The notes under the pieces: model-generated
What the model saw: the letters and a program-made list of their open reading frames with translations, nothing else
Told to the model about the DNA's origin: nothing
The model's database searches: none
Part shown: positions 8,635-17,040 of the stretch, piece after piece
Layout: every line of letters begins with the position of its first letter
Numbering within the stretch: the stretch's first letter is position 1
Position numbers and translations under genes: made by a program
Assembly (NCBI RefSeq): GCF_014697075.1
Contig: NZ_JACJRE010000062.1
Span: 1-42,925, forward strand
Origin: Tolypothrix sp. FACHB-123
Lineage (GTDB): Bacteria; Cyanobacteriota; Cyanobacteriia; Cyanobacteriales; Nostocaceae
Length of the DNA stretch: 42,925 nucleotides
Direction: 5' to 3'

Positions 8635-9727
8635 GTTGCACTTCCGGATCTTCTTCTAAGCTGGGATAGGTATAAATTTCTTGAGGACGTTTGAAAATAG
8701 CAAAGTTTTGATTGCGGAACCAGCCAACTAGTCCGTCAGGTAGAACTGTGACGACTATTAAAAACAGTGCGCCTTGGAAAAATAGCCAAATTTCCGCAAA
8801 TTGTTCGCTTAAAAAAGCACGGGCGTAATTAACTAATAAAGTTCCTAAAACTGCGCCGATTAATGTTGCGCGTCCCCCTACGGCTACCCAAATCACCATT
8901 TCAATCGAAAAAGCAATATCCATTGCTCTGGGTGAGACAGAACCACTTTGTAGGGTGTAAAATGCTCCTGCAATCCCAGCGATCGCACCGGACACGGCAA
9001 AGACTAATGTTTTAAAATCTGTAGGGTTATAACCGGAAAATCTCACCCGACTTTCATCGTCGCGAATGGCGATTAACAATCTCCCAAAACGCCCGCTAGT
9101 TAACCAACGACAAACGCCGTAAGTAGCAGCGAGAAAGACTACCGTGAGGATGTAGAAAATATATTTGGTTTTGGCATCGCTGACAGTTGCACCAAATAAA
9201 GTTGTAAAATCTATCAGCCCGTTTGTACCATTAAAAAATTGTTGCTGCCCGTTAAAAAAGTTAAAGAAGACAATAATTGCCGCTTGGGTGAGAATAGAAA
9301 AGTAAACGCCCTTAATACGATTGCGAAATACTAAATACCCCAGGAACCCAGCCAGTAAACCGGGAATGATGACTACAGCTGTGACTGCGAAAGGGAAAGA
9401 ATAAAAAGGTTTCCAAAACCAGGGAAGATCCGTGACACCGTATAATTCCATGAAATCAGGTAACTCACCCGATGGAATTTGCAGTTTCAGGTACATTGCG
9501 ATCGCATATCCACCCAGACCAAAGAATATACCATGACCTAAACTGAGTAACCCAGTATAGCCCCAAATCAAGTCAATACCTAAAGCCACAATCGCCAGGG
9601 ATAAAAACCGTCCCAGCAAATTTAAGCGAAACTCTGACAGTACTACTGGCATAATTAAGATGAGAATGAGTGCGATCGCTACCACCACCCCAACTTCAAT
9701 TAAGATTAACCGTCCTCCCTTCTTCAT
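8609..9727 (-). CDS. urtC: Urea ABC transporter permease UrtC
   Basis: A 372-residue inner-membrane permease of the LivM type with about ten hydrophobic segments. The family region LSLGHGIFFGLGGYAIAMYL lies near residues 60-80, and GRLLIAIRDDESRVRFSGYN is the cytoplasmic loop that contacts the ATPases. The C-terminal tail is polar. It is expected to form the translocation pore with UrtB. It overlaps urtD by 26 bases and follows urtB after 45 bases, consistent with one transcript. Confidence 0.95.
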   Translation of the reverse strand: MKKGGRLILIEVGVVVAIALILILIMPVVLSEFRLNLLGRFLSLAIVALGIDLIWGYTGLLSLGHGIFFGLGGYAIAMYLKLQIPSGELPDFMELYGVTDLPWFWKPFYSFPFAVTAVVIIPGLLAGFLGYLVFRNRIKGVYFSILTQAAIIVFFNFFNGQQQFFNGTNGLIDFTTLFGATVSDAKTKYIFYILTVVFLAATYGVCRWLTSGRFGRLLIAIRDDESRVRFSGYNPTDFKTLVFAVSGAIAGIAGAFYTLQSGSVSPRAMDIAFSIEMVIWVAVGGRATLIGAVLGTLLVNYARAFLSEQFAEIWLFFQGALFLIVVTVLPDGLVGWFRNQNFAIFKRPQEIYTYPSLEEDPEVQHERQNLGN

Positions 9728-9772
9728 GTTTGCGCCCTCTGATTTTGAAGCAAGATTGTGAAATACTTAAGG

Positions 9773-10933
9773 TTAAACATCAACAGTCCGACCTTTTTGG
9801 GGAAAAATCCCTGCTGGCTTCCACTGTAAAAATATAATAATCAGTGCGAATACCATCACCTTTGCCATACTTGTAGTCGCAAAAAAGTTCAACAAATCTG
9901 CTAAAGGTTTCACTGGTGCAAACAATAAAGCCAAGGTTCCCGAACCAATTAAAAAGTTAACTGTACCAATTCCTAAAGCCGCAACAATAGTACCAGCCAA
10001 ATTCCCCACACCACCGACAACCACCACCATAAAGGTGTCGATAATATAATTTTGTCCGGTATTTGGCCCTACAGAACCTAGCAAACTAATTGCACATCCA
10101 GCTACACCAGCTAAACCAGAACCTAGCGCAAAAGTAATTGCATCAACTTTTTGAGTTGGGATACCTAAACAAGCACTCATACTGCGATTTTGGGTAACCG
10201 CCCTAATTCTTAATCCCCAACTAGAACGCTGTAAAAATAGATAAATTCCGGCGACACAAATTATTGTTAAACTGATAATAAACAATCTGGCAAATGGTAA
10301 TTGTACGCCACCTACAGATATACCAGTTTGTAACCATTTAGGAGCGGTTACATCTACATTTTGTGCGCCAAACCAAGGTTGAGTTACAGCTAATTTATAG
10401 GTTTGACTTAATATCTTACCTATAGTGACTGTCACACCCAAAGATAGCAAGAAAATCACGCCGACAACCCAGTTACGCACCCTCTCTAAATTGGTGCGGG
10501 AATTTAAGAACCATAAACCCCCAAAAAATAATCCTGAAAACAAGACCAAGCCAATAATTAAAACCCAATTTACACTGCGGACAAACTGCTGAAAAATTAA
10601 ACTTATTCCCCAGGTTGCGAGTAAAGTTTCCAGGGGTCTACCATAGAGATAGCGAATCACGCCCCTTTCTAAAATTAAGCCGATAAATGCAGTGAAAAAG
10701 AAAGCGATAATTAAAGCCAAAAATATATAAATTTCCCACCAAAAGCCGCCTAATTGCTTACAACCATTTTGCACTACAAAGGTTGTATAAGCCCCAAACA
10801 TCATCAATTCACCATGCGCCATATTAATTACGCCCATCAAGCCAAAGATAATGGCTAATCCCAAAGCAGCAATTAATAACACAGAACCGATGCTGATACC
10901 ATTAAATACAGCATCTAAAAAACCTGTTAACAT
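9773..10933 (-). CDS. urtB: Urea ABC transporter permease UrtB
   Basis: A 386-residue LivH-type permease. The LIAALGLAIIFGLMGVINMA and HGELMMFGAYTTF block near residues 20-50 is diagnostic of branched-chain/urea permeases. A cytoplasmic loop, WGLRIRAVTQNRSMSACLGI near 242-261, precedes the final helices. Many hydrophobic segments place it in the plasma membrane. It is the second gene of urtABCDE. The gap to urtA is 229 bases and carries a strong palindrome and tandem repeats, so urtA may be transcribed in excess of urtBCDE, as is common for solute-binding proteins. Confidence 0.95.
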   Translation of the reverse strand: MLTGFLDAVFNGISIGSVLLIAALGLAIIFGLMGVINMAHGELMMFGAYTTFVVQNGCKQLGGFWWEIYIFLALIIAFFFTAFIGLILERGVIRYLYGRPLETLLATWGISLIFQQFVRSVNWVLIIGLVLFSGLFFGGLWFLNSRTNLERVRNWVVGVIFLLSLGVTVTIGKILSQTYKLAVTQPWFGAQNVDVTAPKWLQTGISVGGVQLPFARLFIISLTIICVAGIYLFLQRSSWGLRIRAVTQNRSMSACLGIPTQKVDAITFALGSGLAGVAGCAISLLGSVGPNTGQNYIIDTFMVVVVGGVGNLAGTIVAALGIGTVNFLIGSGTLALLFAPVKPLADLLNFFATTSMAKVMVFALIIIFLQWKPAGIFPQKGRTVDV

Positions 10934-10982
10934 TTTGATTCCCCAGCTATCAGCTTTTTGTTGATAAATGAGTCACTAGTCA

Positions 10983-11030
10983 GAGACGCGATTCATCGGT
11001 GATTCATTAGAGACGCGATGAATCGCGTCT
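10983..11030. repeat. Palindromic repeat between urtA and urtB
   Basis: AGACGCGAT-GA-ATCGCGTCT (11011-11030) is a perfect 9-bp-arm palindrome with a 2-base spacer. Another copy of AGACGCGATTCATCG lies just before it, at about 10984-10998. The position suggests it could limit read-through or protect the upstream urtA message. Confidence 0.7.
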
Positions 11031-11116
11031 GTACAATTGTTGGTTGCGTAGAGTTTTTATAGAAATTTATGGGGAATAAAGATATATCAGATCAGCCAAT
11101 TCCGTCAAATTTTTCA

Positions 11117-11162
11117 CCAATGACCAATGACCAATGACTAATGACCAATGACCAATGACTAA
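11117..11162. repeat. STRR-type tandem CCAATGA repeat
   Basis: About six tandem ACCAATG/ACTAATG heptamers lie directly after the urtA stop codon (minus strand), in the urtA-urtB gap. Confidence 0.85.
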
Positions 11163-12485
11163 TTAAGCCTTTTTGTACTTACCACCTTTAGCTGGATCAG
11201 ACCAATCACAAGCATATCCCTTGGTTTCTTTCACAAATTGGTTCCAAGGTACAGGTTCAACTGGTGCAGGTGTAGCATAGACAATATCAAACAAACCATC
11301 ATCTCTCACTTGACCAATGCGCACCACTTTAGAGATGTGATGATTAGGGCTGACTGTCACTTTTCCTTCTGGCGCATCTATGGTTTGACCATAAGCTGCT
11401 GCGCGCACTTTCGCTAAGTCAACACTACCCGCTTTTTCTACTGCTTGCTTCCACAAATAAACAGCAATATATGCAGCTTCCATTGGGTCATTTGTTACCC
11501 TTTCTGCACCATATTCTTTTTTAAACGCTTCGACAAATTTCTTATTCGCAGGAGTATCGACTGTTTGGAAATAATTCCAAGCAGCATAGTGACCTTTGAG
11601 ATATTCCACACCAATGGCTTTCACTTCTTCTTCAGCAATACTTACTGACATCGAAGGATATTTATCTGGTGTTAATCCCGCACCTTTCAATTGCTTGAAG
11701 AAAGCCACATTACTATCACCATTTAAGGTGTTATAAATTACCCCACCATTGGGTAACTGTTGCTTAATTTTCGTCACAATTGGTGTAACTTCTGTGTTAC
11801 CTAATGGTAAATAATCTTCACCAACTGTTTTGCCACCAAGAGCCTCTAATTGAGCTTTAATAATGGTATTAGCAGTCCGAGGAAATACGTAGTCTGAGCC
11901 GACTAAAAAGAATTCTTTGCCTTTATTTTTTAACAGCCAATCTACAGAAGGTTCAATTTGTTGATTTGGTGCCGCACCTGTGTAGAAAATATTCTTAGAA
12001 CATTCTTGACCTTCATACTGTACGGGATACCACAGCATGTGGTCTTTACTTTCAAACACAGGTTTGACATTCTTGCGACTAGCTGAAGTCCAACAACCAA
12101 AAACTACAGCTACTTTATCTTGATCGATCAGCTTAGTTGCTTTCTCTCTAAAGGTATCCCAGTTAGAAGCACCATCTTCAACAATGGCTTCGATTTGTTT
12201 TCCTAAAACCCCACCATTGGCATTAATTTCTTTAATTGCCAATTTTTCCGCATCAACAACGCTTTTTTCGCTAATAGCCATTGTGCCACTCAGCGAGTGC
12301 AAAATCCCGATTTTAATTTTATCGCCAGTAGCAGCCACAGGGGAAGCATTGGGACTATTTGCACTAGTGGGACTGGGACTATTTGTACTGCTGGGAGATT
12401 CATTAGCGCAAGCTTTGAGAAAGATACTGGTACCAATCGTTGCGGAACCGTAAATCAAAAACCTACGTCGGTTAAGTCTACTCAT
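11163..12485 (-). CDS. urtA: Urea ABC transporter substrate-binding lipoprotein UrtA
   Basis: A 440-residue periplasmic urea-binding protein. The N-terminus has RRRF (residues 6-9), a hydrophobic stretch and a lipobox-like FLKAC with Cys26, so it is probably exported and lipid-anchored; the RR pair could mean Tat export. A Ser/Pro/Asn-rich linker (about 28-52) precedes the type-I periplasmic binding fold ([19 protein letters not shown]). It is the first gene of the operon. An NtcA-type promoter lies 75-117 bases upstream, matching the known nitrogen control of cyanobacterial urt genes. Confidence 0.96.
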   Translation of the reverse strand: MSRLNRRRFLIYGSATIGTSIFLKACANESPSSTNSPSPTSANSPNASPVAATGDKIKIGILHSLSGTMAISEKSVVDAEKLAIKEINANGGVLGKQIEAIVEDGASNWDTFREKATKLIDQDKVAVVFGCWTSASRKNVKPVFESKDHMLWYPVQYEGQECSKNIFYTGAAPNQQIEPSVDWLLKNKGKEFFLVGSDYVFPRTANTIIKAQLEALGGKTVGEDYLPLGNTEVTPIVTKIKQQLPNGGVIYNTLNGDSNVAFFKQLKGAGLTPDKYPSMSVSIAEEEVKAIGVEYLKGHYAAWNYFQTVDTPANKKFVEAFKKEYGAERVTNDPMEAAYIAVYLWKQAVEKAGSVDLAKVRAAAYGQTIDAPEGKVTVSPNHHISKVVRIGQVRDDGLFDIVYATPAPVEPVPWNQFVKETKGYACDWSDPAKGGKYKKA

Positions 12486-12559
12486 ATATTTGTGAATTTT
12501 CTCTCAATGAAGAATCAGCTAGCTCCTAGAAATTTAACCAGCGCAAGCTTTAAACTGTG

Positions 12560-12602
12560 ATATTAGTTTGATATTTAACCACTAAATTGTTATTTAGGAT
12601 AC
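12560..12602 (-). promoter_or_regulatory. NtcA-activated-type promoter of urtA
   Basis: On the minus strand, GTATCCTAAATAAC (12602-12589) fits the NtcA consensus GTA-N8-TAC with one mismatch (AAC for TAC). It is followed, after 23 bases, by TAATAT (12565-12560), a good TAN3T -10 box. That spacing is what class II NtcA promoters show. The -10 lies about 75 bases before the urtA ATG. Confidence 0.6.
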
Positions 12603-13002
12603 TAAATTCCAGTTTCTTTACTAGAAAAATAATTTATATTGCGTTAAATAACAATTTTCAACAAATGCGTATAAAACTTTATTAGGTTTTTAAGTAACAT
12701 CTAAAATACTAAAGCGGTTCTCGTAGAGTAAAATATAACTTTTTATAGCTTTAATTTCCGAATTTGTAGCTATGTCGGGTTAAACATAAAATATCCCAAT
12801 TTAGCAGTAACTGAGACATCTAAGATCTCAGGATGTGTTTTGTTATATCACTTGTATAATTTGTAGTTAAAATATAACATTTATATAATTATTTAAGTCT
12901 GTATGCAGCTAGATTGTCGGAACCAAACAAATTTAATTTAGTTAGTGATTATAGGCAGAGCGATCGCTCTACCTGAATTTCTGATAAATACTGAATTTTT
13001 GT
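12603..13002. other. AT-rich spacer upstream of the urt promoter
   Basis: About 400 bases with no open frame or repeat that I can support. GTA-N8-TAT at about 12733-12746 is a weak second NtcA-like match. Otherwise nothing is seen. Confidence 0.5.
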
Positions 13003-13374
13003 CTACTGAGAACCAGTTTTTTGTTTATTAGGAAATTTACACTTCACTTCAACTTCCAAATTACTTTCAGCAGAACCTTCTGTAATATAAGGAATGCCAG
13101 CTTTGCCACCCATTTTAATTCCAAATTTAAGGGTGATTTCCTCAATTTCAGCTATATTGAAGTCTTTAAACGCACTGAGGGCATACATAGTATAGCCACG
13201 AATCATTTGTCGGGCTTGTTGCATCCGCGTGATTGCATCTGTCCGTACATCCTTATATTCTATGCCGTCATCCTCCTCCTCAATCTCCGGTGTGATTTCA
13301 GTGGCTGAGAGATTAACCTCAATTTCACCGATTTCTCCATCAGCTTCAAAAAATAGACGCTGTACTTCTAACAT
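13003..13374 (-). CDS. Trypco1 (CU044_2847 family) conflict-system protein
   Basis: A 123-residue protein resembling the trypsin-co-occurring domain 1 family. A short N-terminal beta region leads to a C-terminal core, EITLKFGIKMGGKAGIPYIT, then EGSAESNLEVEVKCKF; the FGxKxxGxAG...A.G..SN..V.V pattern is the family hallmark. An acidic EEEDDG linker lies near residue 35. The ATG at 13374 is preferred because GAGG sits 6 bases upstream; a longer TTG form would start at 13386. Homologues are known fused to or beside proteases and STAND NTPases in prokaryotic conflict systems. Here it diverges from a caspase-STAND-WD40 gene and shares a 10-bp element with it. Its biochemical role is unknown. Confidence 0.75.
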   Translation of the reverse strand: MLEVQRLFFEADGEIGEIEVNLSATEITPEIEEEDDGIEYKDVRTDAITRMQQARQMIRGYTMYALSAFKDFNIAEIEEITLKFGIKMGGKAGIPYITEGSAESNLEVEVKCKFPNKQKTGSQ

Positions 13375-13407
13375 AGGCAGCCTCAACTAAACATTTAGTT
13401 TTGTGTC

Positions 13408-13498
13408 CGGAAAATTTCAACCTACTTGCGGAATAACTTGGATGTGATATTGTTTTTCTTAATACCATTATCAGTAACTAGCTGTCAAAAATTTTCCG
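13408..13498. promoter_or_regulatory. Divergent promoter region with a shared 10-bp element
   Basis: AAATTTTCCG occurs at 13489-13498 in front of the caspase gene (25 bases before its ATG). It occurs again on the minus strand at 13417-13408, in front of the Trypco1 gene (33 bases before its ATG). Each copy faces its gene in the same orientation, making a perfect 10-bp inverted repeat spanning the intergenic region. It could be a pair of operator half-sites. Confidence 0.45.
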
Positions 13499-13523
13499 CA
13501 TCTACTATTCCAGAGTGTGTTAA

Positions 13524-16500
13524 ATGGCACGATACGCGCTTGTTATTGGCATAGGGGAATATCAAAGCCCTTCATTACCCCGTTTGTCGAAGACTACAAA
13601 TGATGCTGAAGCTGTAGCACAATTATTAGAAAAATATGGTGATTTTCAGTCAGTAAAAAGGCTACCCCAACGCTGGAACAAAGATAAAAATGGCTATGAA
13701 ATAGCTCCATCCAGGTTGAATGGCTCACAATTGGGGCAAGAACTGAGAACCTTTTTACTAGAACAAGCTGCTAATAATGAAGCGCTAATTTATTTTAGCG
13801 GGCATGGTTTTACTATTTCTGATAATTTGGGTCAACAAAAGGGATATTTAGCAAGTTCTGATTGTCAGATTGAAGTTACAGGTAATGAAATTGTCGAACA
13901 AAAATATGCCATCCCGCTAGATAGTCTCAACGAACTAATTGGAAATTCCCAATTGAGTAGTTTGGTAATGCTACTCGATTGCTGTCATAGCGGCTATTTT
14001 TTAGAAAGACAGTTAGTAGAACGCACTTTGACTGCTTTCAGTTCACAGAAAGATTATTACCTAATTACCGCTTGTCGCGGTTTTGAACTAGCAGGAGTAA
14101 TTAAAAGTGAAGAATATAGCATTTTCACAGGTGCAGTAATTAAGGGATTAGCACCAGAAAATGCAAGTAATAGTCGCCGAATTACTGGCGATCGCTTATT
14201 TGATTTTGTTAGTAACGCACTCAAAGGTTCTGTACAAGAACCGATTCGCATGGGTTGGGGACGTTCGATCACCCTAGTAACATATCCCCAATCAGATATC
14301 CCTACAGAAGTCACATCAGTTTTCAATCGTGAAAATCCCTATCGCGGACTTTATGCTTTTGAATTAGAACAATCACAGTATTTTTTCGGACGAGAGCAAG
14401 CAGTTCGGACTCTAGTTGCGAGGTTGGTAGAAAGCCGTTTTTTAGCTGTAATTGGCTATTCTGGTAGCGGTAAATCGTCGTTAGTCAAGGCGGGATTGTT
14501 ACCGCAACTGAGAAGCGATCGCCTTCCTGGAAGTAGTCAATGGGAAATCGTTGCTTTTACCCCTGGAGAACATCCCTTAGGCAAACTTATTGAAGTTTTA
14601 ACTCAACAACAACAACAAAATAAACTCTATCTACTGTTTATAGATCAGTTTGAAGAAATATTTACGCTCTGTCAAGATGAAACAGAACGCAAAGCTTTTA
14701 TTAAATTAGTGGTAGAAGAAGTTAAAACGAATGAACGTCAAACAAGGATTGTTATCACAATTCGTGGTGATTTTTTAAATCGATGTGCTGAATATTTAGA
14801 GATAGCTGATCTCATTAATAGTGTTCCTCCCACATCATTTATTGTTACATCAATGTCTTTAACTGACTTAGAAGCAGCAATTGAAAGACCTGCACATATA
14901 CATGGTGTAACTTTTGAACATGGCTTAGTGTCGCAAATTGCTGCCGATGTGATGAATCGTCCGGGTGCATTACCCATACTACAATATGCACTAAAAGAAT
15001 TATGGCGAGTTTGTATTGAAAAACCTGAATCTCCCACGCCTTTGTTGACTTACAAAGGCTATGAAGAAATTGGTGGAGTGAAAGGAGCTTTAGACAAGCG
15101 TTCTACAATTTTGTATCAAAGTTTAACTAGCGCAGATCAAGCATTTGTACGCCGCCTGTTTATGGAATTGGTACAGCTAGGTGACGCTGGAGAAATAACT
15201 CGACGACGTACTAACTGGGAAAGATTAGAAGCAGTAGCAGATTCGCAACTACAACTGCAACAAGTTGTGGGATTACTGGCGGGTTCTCAACAACGCTTGA
15301 TTATTACTGATGCTAATACAGTAGAAGTAGCGCATGAAGCACTTTTATCTGAATGGAAATTACTCAATAGTTGGATTTCTGAAAATCAAGATAATATTCG
15401 TCTGAGCCGCTCCTTAGATGCAGATTGCCAAGAATGGCAACAACGGTTTAATAAATCAGATGATGCACTATTGACTGGTGCAAAACTGGCAATAATTGCT
15501 GAGTGGGTAGAGAGAACTCAGCCAAGATTGACGCCAGGAGAAACCGAATTTTTTCAGAAGAGTTTGGAGAAGCATAATAGAGAAACTCAAGCTGAATTAG
15601 AAAAAGAACGCCAACTGAGAGAATTAGCAGAAGCTAGCGCAAAAGCTGAAGCCGAAAAAACTCAAGAAGCCAGCAAGAGAGTTAATGCTGAAAAGCAAAA
15701 AAATTGGTGGCTGTCATTAGCATTAGGTGGTTTGGTAGTAGTTACTGCTTTAACTATTGGACTAAAGCAACAAGCAGAAGAACGTGAAAAAGCTGTTGTT
15801 GAAGCTTTAATTGCCAAACCACAACAATTATTTAAAACTCATAATCAACTGGAAGCACTGATAGAAAGTGTTAAAGTACTGAAAAAATTAAAAGAGCTTG
15901 GTGGAAAGCAGAACTATGCTATTAGTAGTCTGCAAAATATAATTTATCAATCTAAAGAACGGAACCGCCTACAAGGACATATAGATACAGTTAATGATTT
16001 GAGTATTAGCCCTGATGGTAAAATGATTGCTTCTGCTAGCGCCGATAAAACGGTTAGGCTTTGGACTAAGGACGGTAAACCATTGCACAAGCCTCTACAA
16101 CATAACAAACCAGTTTGGGCTGTTAGTTTTAGTGATGATGGTAAATTAATCGCCTCCGGAGATGGTGATGGAATCATCAGGATTTGGCGTACTAATGACG
16201 GTAGCTTATATAAAATAATTGAACAACAAGATCTGCTTGCAGATCAAAGAGTAGTGTTGAGATTAAGGTTTGGTAATAATAATCAAACTATTGCGGCTGC
16301 TAATTATGATACAGATGTGAGAATTTGGAATATTGCAGACAAAAAACTAATTCATAAATTAAATTATGGTGCTATAGTTCAAGGGATAGATTTTAGTAGT
16401 AATCGGCAAAGAATTGCTGCCGTAGGTATCAATCAAGTTATAAAAGTTTGGGATATTAAGACTCAGACAGTAATTAATAAATTTTCACCAAAAGATTCAC

Positions 16501-16982
16501 ATAAAGATACGATTTTTGCAGTGAATTTTAGCCCAGACAATACTATGCTAGCTTCTGCTAGTAAAGATAGTCAGGTAAAAATATGGAAGCTTAGCAATAA
16601 TAAATTACTCAGAAAATTTGAGCATAAAAATGCAGTATATGGAGTCAACTTCAGCCCAGATAATACAATGGTAGCTGCTGCTAGTCAAGATAAAACTGTT
16701 AGTGTTTGGAGCATTAAGGATAACAAAAAATTAGAGGAATTTTGGCATGACGATTCTGTTAACAGTGTTTTTTTTAGTCCCAAAGATAAAATCATAGTTT
16801 CAGCCGATAATAAGCTTGTCAGAATTTGGCAAGTAGATGCAACTCTCAAGGTAAAAAACAGTAACTTAAAAACTAACCAACTCTTGAAAAAAAATTGCGC
16901 CTTTTTGCATGATTATTTAAATAACAATTCGCAACTTAGTCAGGAAGATAAACATATTTGTGATAACCTGGTGCAGAAATGA
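13524..16982 (+). CDS. Caspase-nSTAND NTPase-TM-WD40 conflict/death effector
   Basis: A 1152-residue multidomain protein. Residues 1-255 are a caspase-like (C14) protease with catalytic His94 (FSGHGF) and Cys154 (LDCCHSG). Residues 271-620 are an nSTAND-type NTPase: NPYRGLYAF, FFGRE, Walker A GYSGSGKSS (311-319), Walker B LLFIDQFEE (370-378), and an EVAHEALL segment near 601. A Lys/Glu/Ala-rich coiled coil spans about 680-725, a single hydrophobic segment about 728-746, and a helical linker about 751-812. Residues 815-1115 hold seven WD40 blades. The architecture suggests a switch: the propeller senses a ligand, the STAND module oligomerises with NTP, and the caspase cleaves targets to arrest or kill the cell. 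It heads a unit with the WD40-only gene 58 bases downstream. No frameshift or lost catalytic residue is seen. Confidence 0.93.
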   Translation: MARYALVIGIGEYQSPSLPRLSKTTNDAEAVAQLLEKYGDFQSVKRLPQRWNKDKNGYEIAPSRLNGSQLGQELRTFLLEQAANNEALIYFSGHGFTISDNLGQQKGYLASSDCQIEVTGNEIVEQKYAIPLDSLNELIGNSQLSSLVMLLDCCHSGYFLERQLVERTLTAFSSQKDYYLITACRGFELAGVIKSEEYSIFTGAVIKGLAPENASNSRRITGDRLFDFVSNALKGSVQEPIRMGWGRSITLVTYPQSDIPTEVTSVFNRENPYRGLYAFELEQSQYFFGREQAVRTLVARLVESRFLAVIGYSGSGKSSLVKAGLLPQLRSDRLPGSSQWEIVAFTPGEHPLGKLIEVLTQQQQQNKLYLLFIDQFEEIFTLCQDETERKAFIKLVVEEVKTNERQTRIVITIRGDFLNRCAEYLEIADLINSVPPTSFIVTSMSLTDLEAAIERPAHIHGVTFEHGLVSQIAADVMNRPGALPILQYALKELWRVCIEKPESPTPLLTYKGYEEIGGVKGALDKRSTILYQSLTSADQAFVRRLFMELVQLGDAGEITRRRTNWERLEAVADSQLQLQQVVGLLAGSQQRLIITDANTVEVAHEALLSEWKLLNSWISENQDNIRLSRSLDADCQEWQQRFNKSDDALLTGAKLAIIAEWVERTQPRLTPGETEFFQKSLEKHNRETQAELEKERQLRELAEASAKAEAEKTQEASKRVNAEKQKNWWLSLALGGLVVVTALTIGLKQQAEEREKAVVEALIAKPQQLFKTHNQLEALIESVKVLKKLKELGGKQNYAISSLQNIIYQSKERNRLQGHIDTVNDLSISPDGKMIASASADKTVRLWTKDGKPLHKPLQHNKPVWAVSFSDDGKLIASGDGDGIIRIWRTNDGSLYKIIEQQDLLADQRVVLRLRFGNNNQTIAAANYDTDVRIWNIADKKLIHKLNYGAIVQGIDFSSNRQRIAAVGINQVIKVWDIKTQTVINKFSPKDSHKDTIFAVNFSPDNTMLASASKDSQVKIWKLSNNKLLRKFEHKNAVYGVNFSPDNTMVAAASQDKTVSVWSIKDNKKLEEFWHDDSVNSVFFSPKDKIIVSADNKLVRIWQVDATLKVKNSNLKTNQLLKKNCAFLHDYLNNNSQLSQEDKHICDNLVQK

Positions 16983-17040
16983 ATTGTATTGAATCGTCCA
17001 TCTATTAAGTAAAAATAAAGATTTTATTGTATGAAATACT

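Noticed and set aside
12681-12710. GTA...TAC pair as an NtcA site
   Set aside because: The spacing is 10 bases instead of 8, so it does not fit the consensus.
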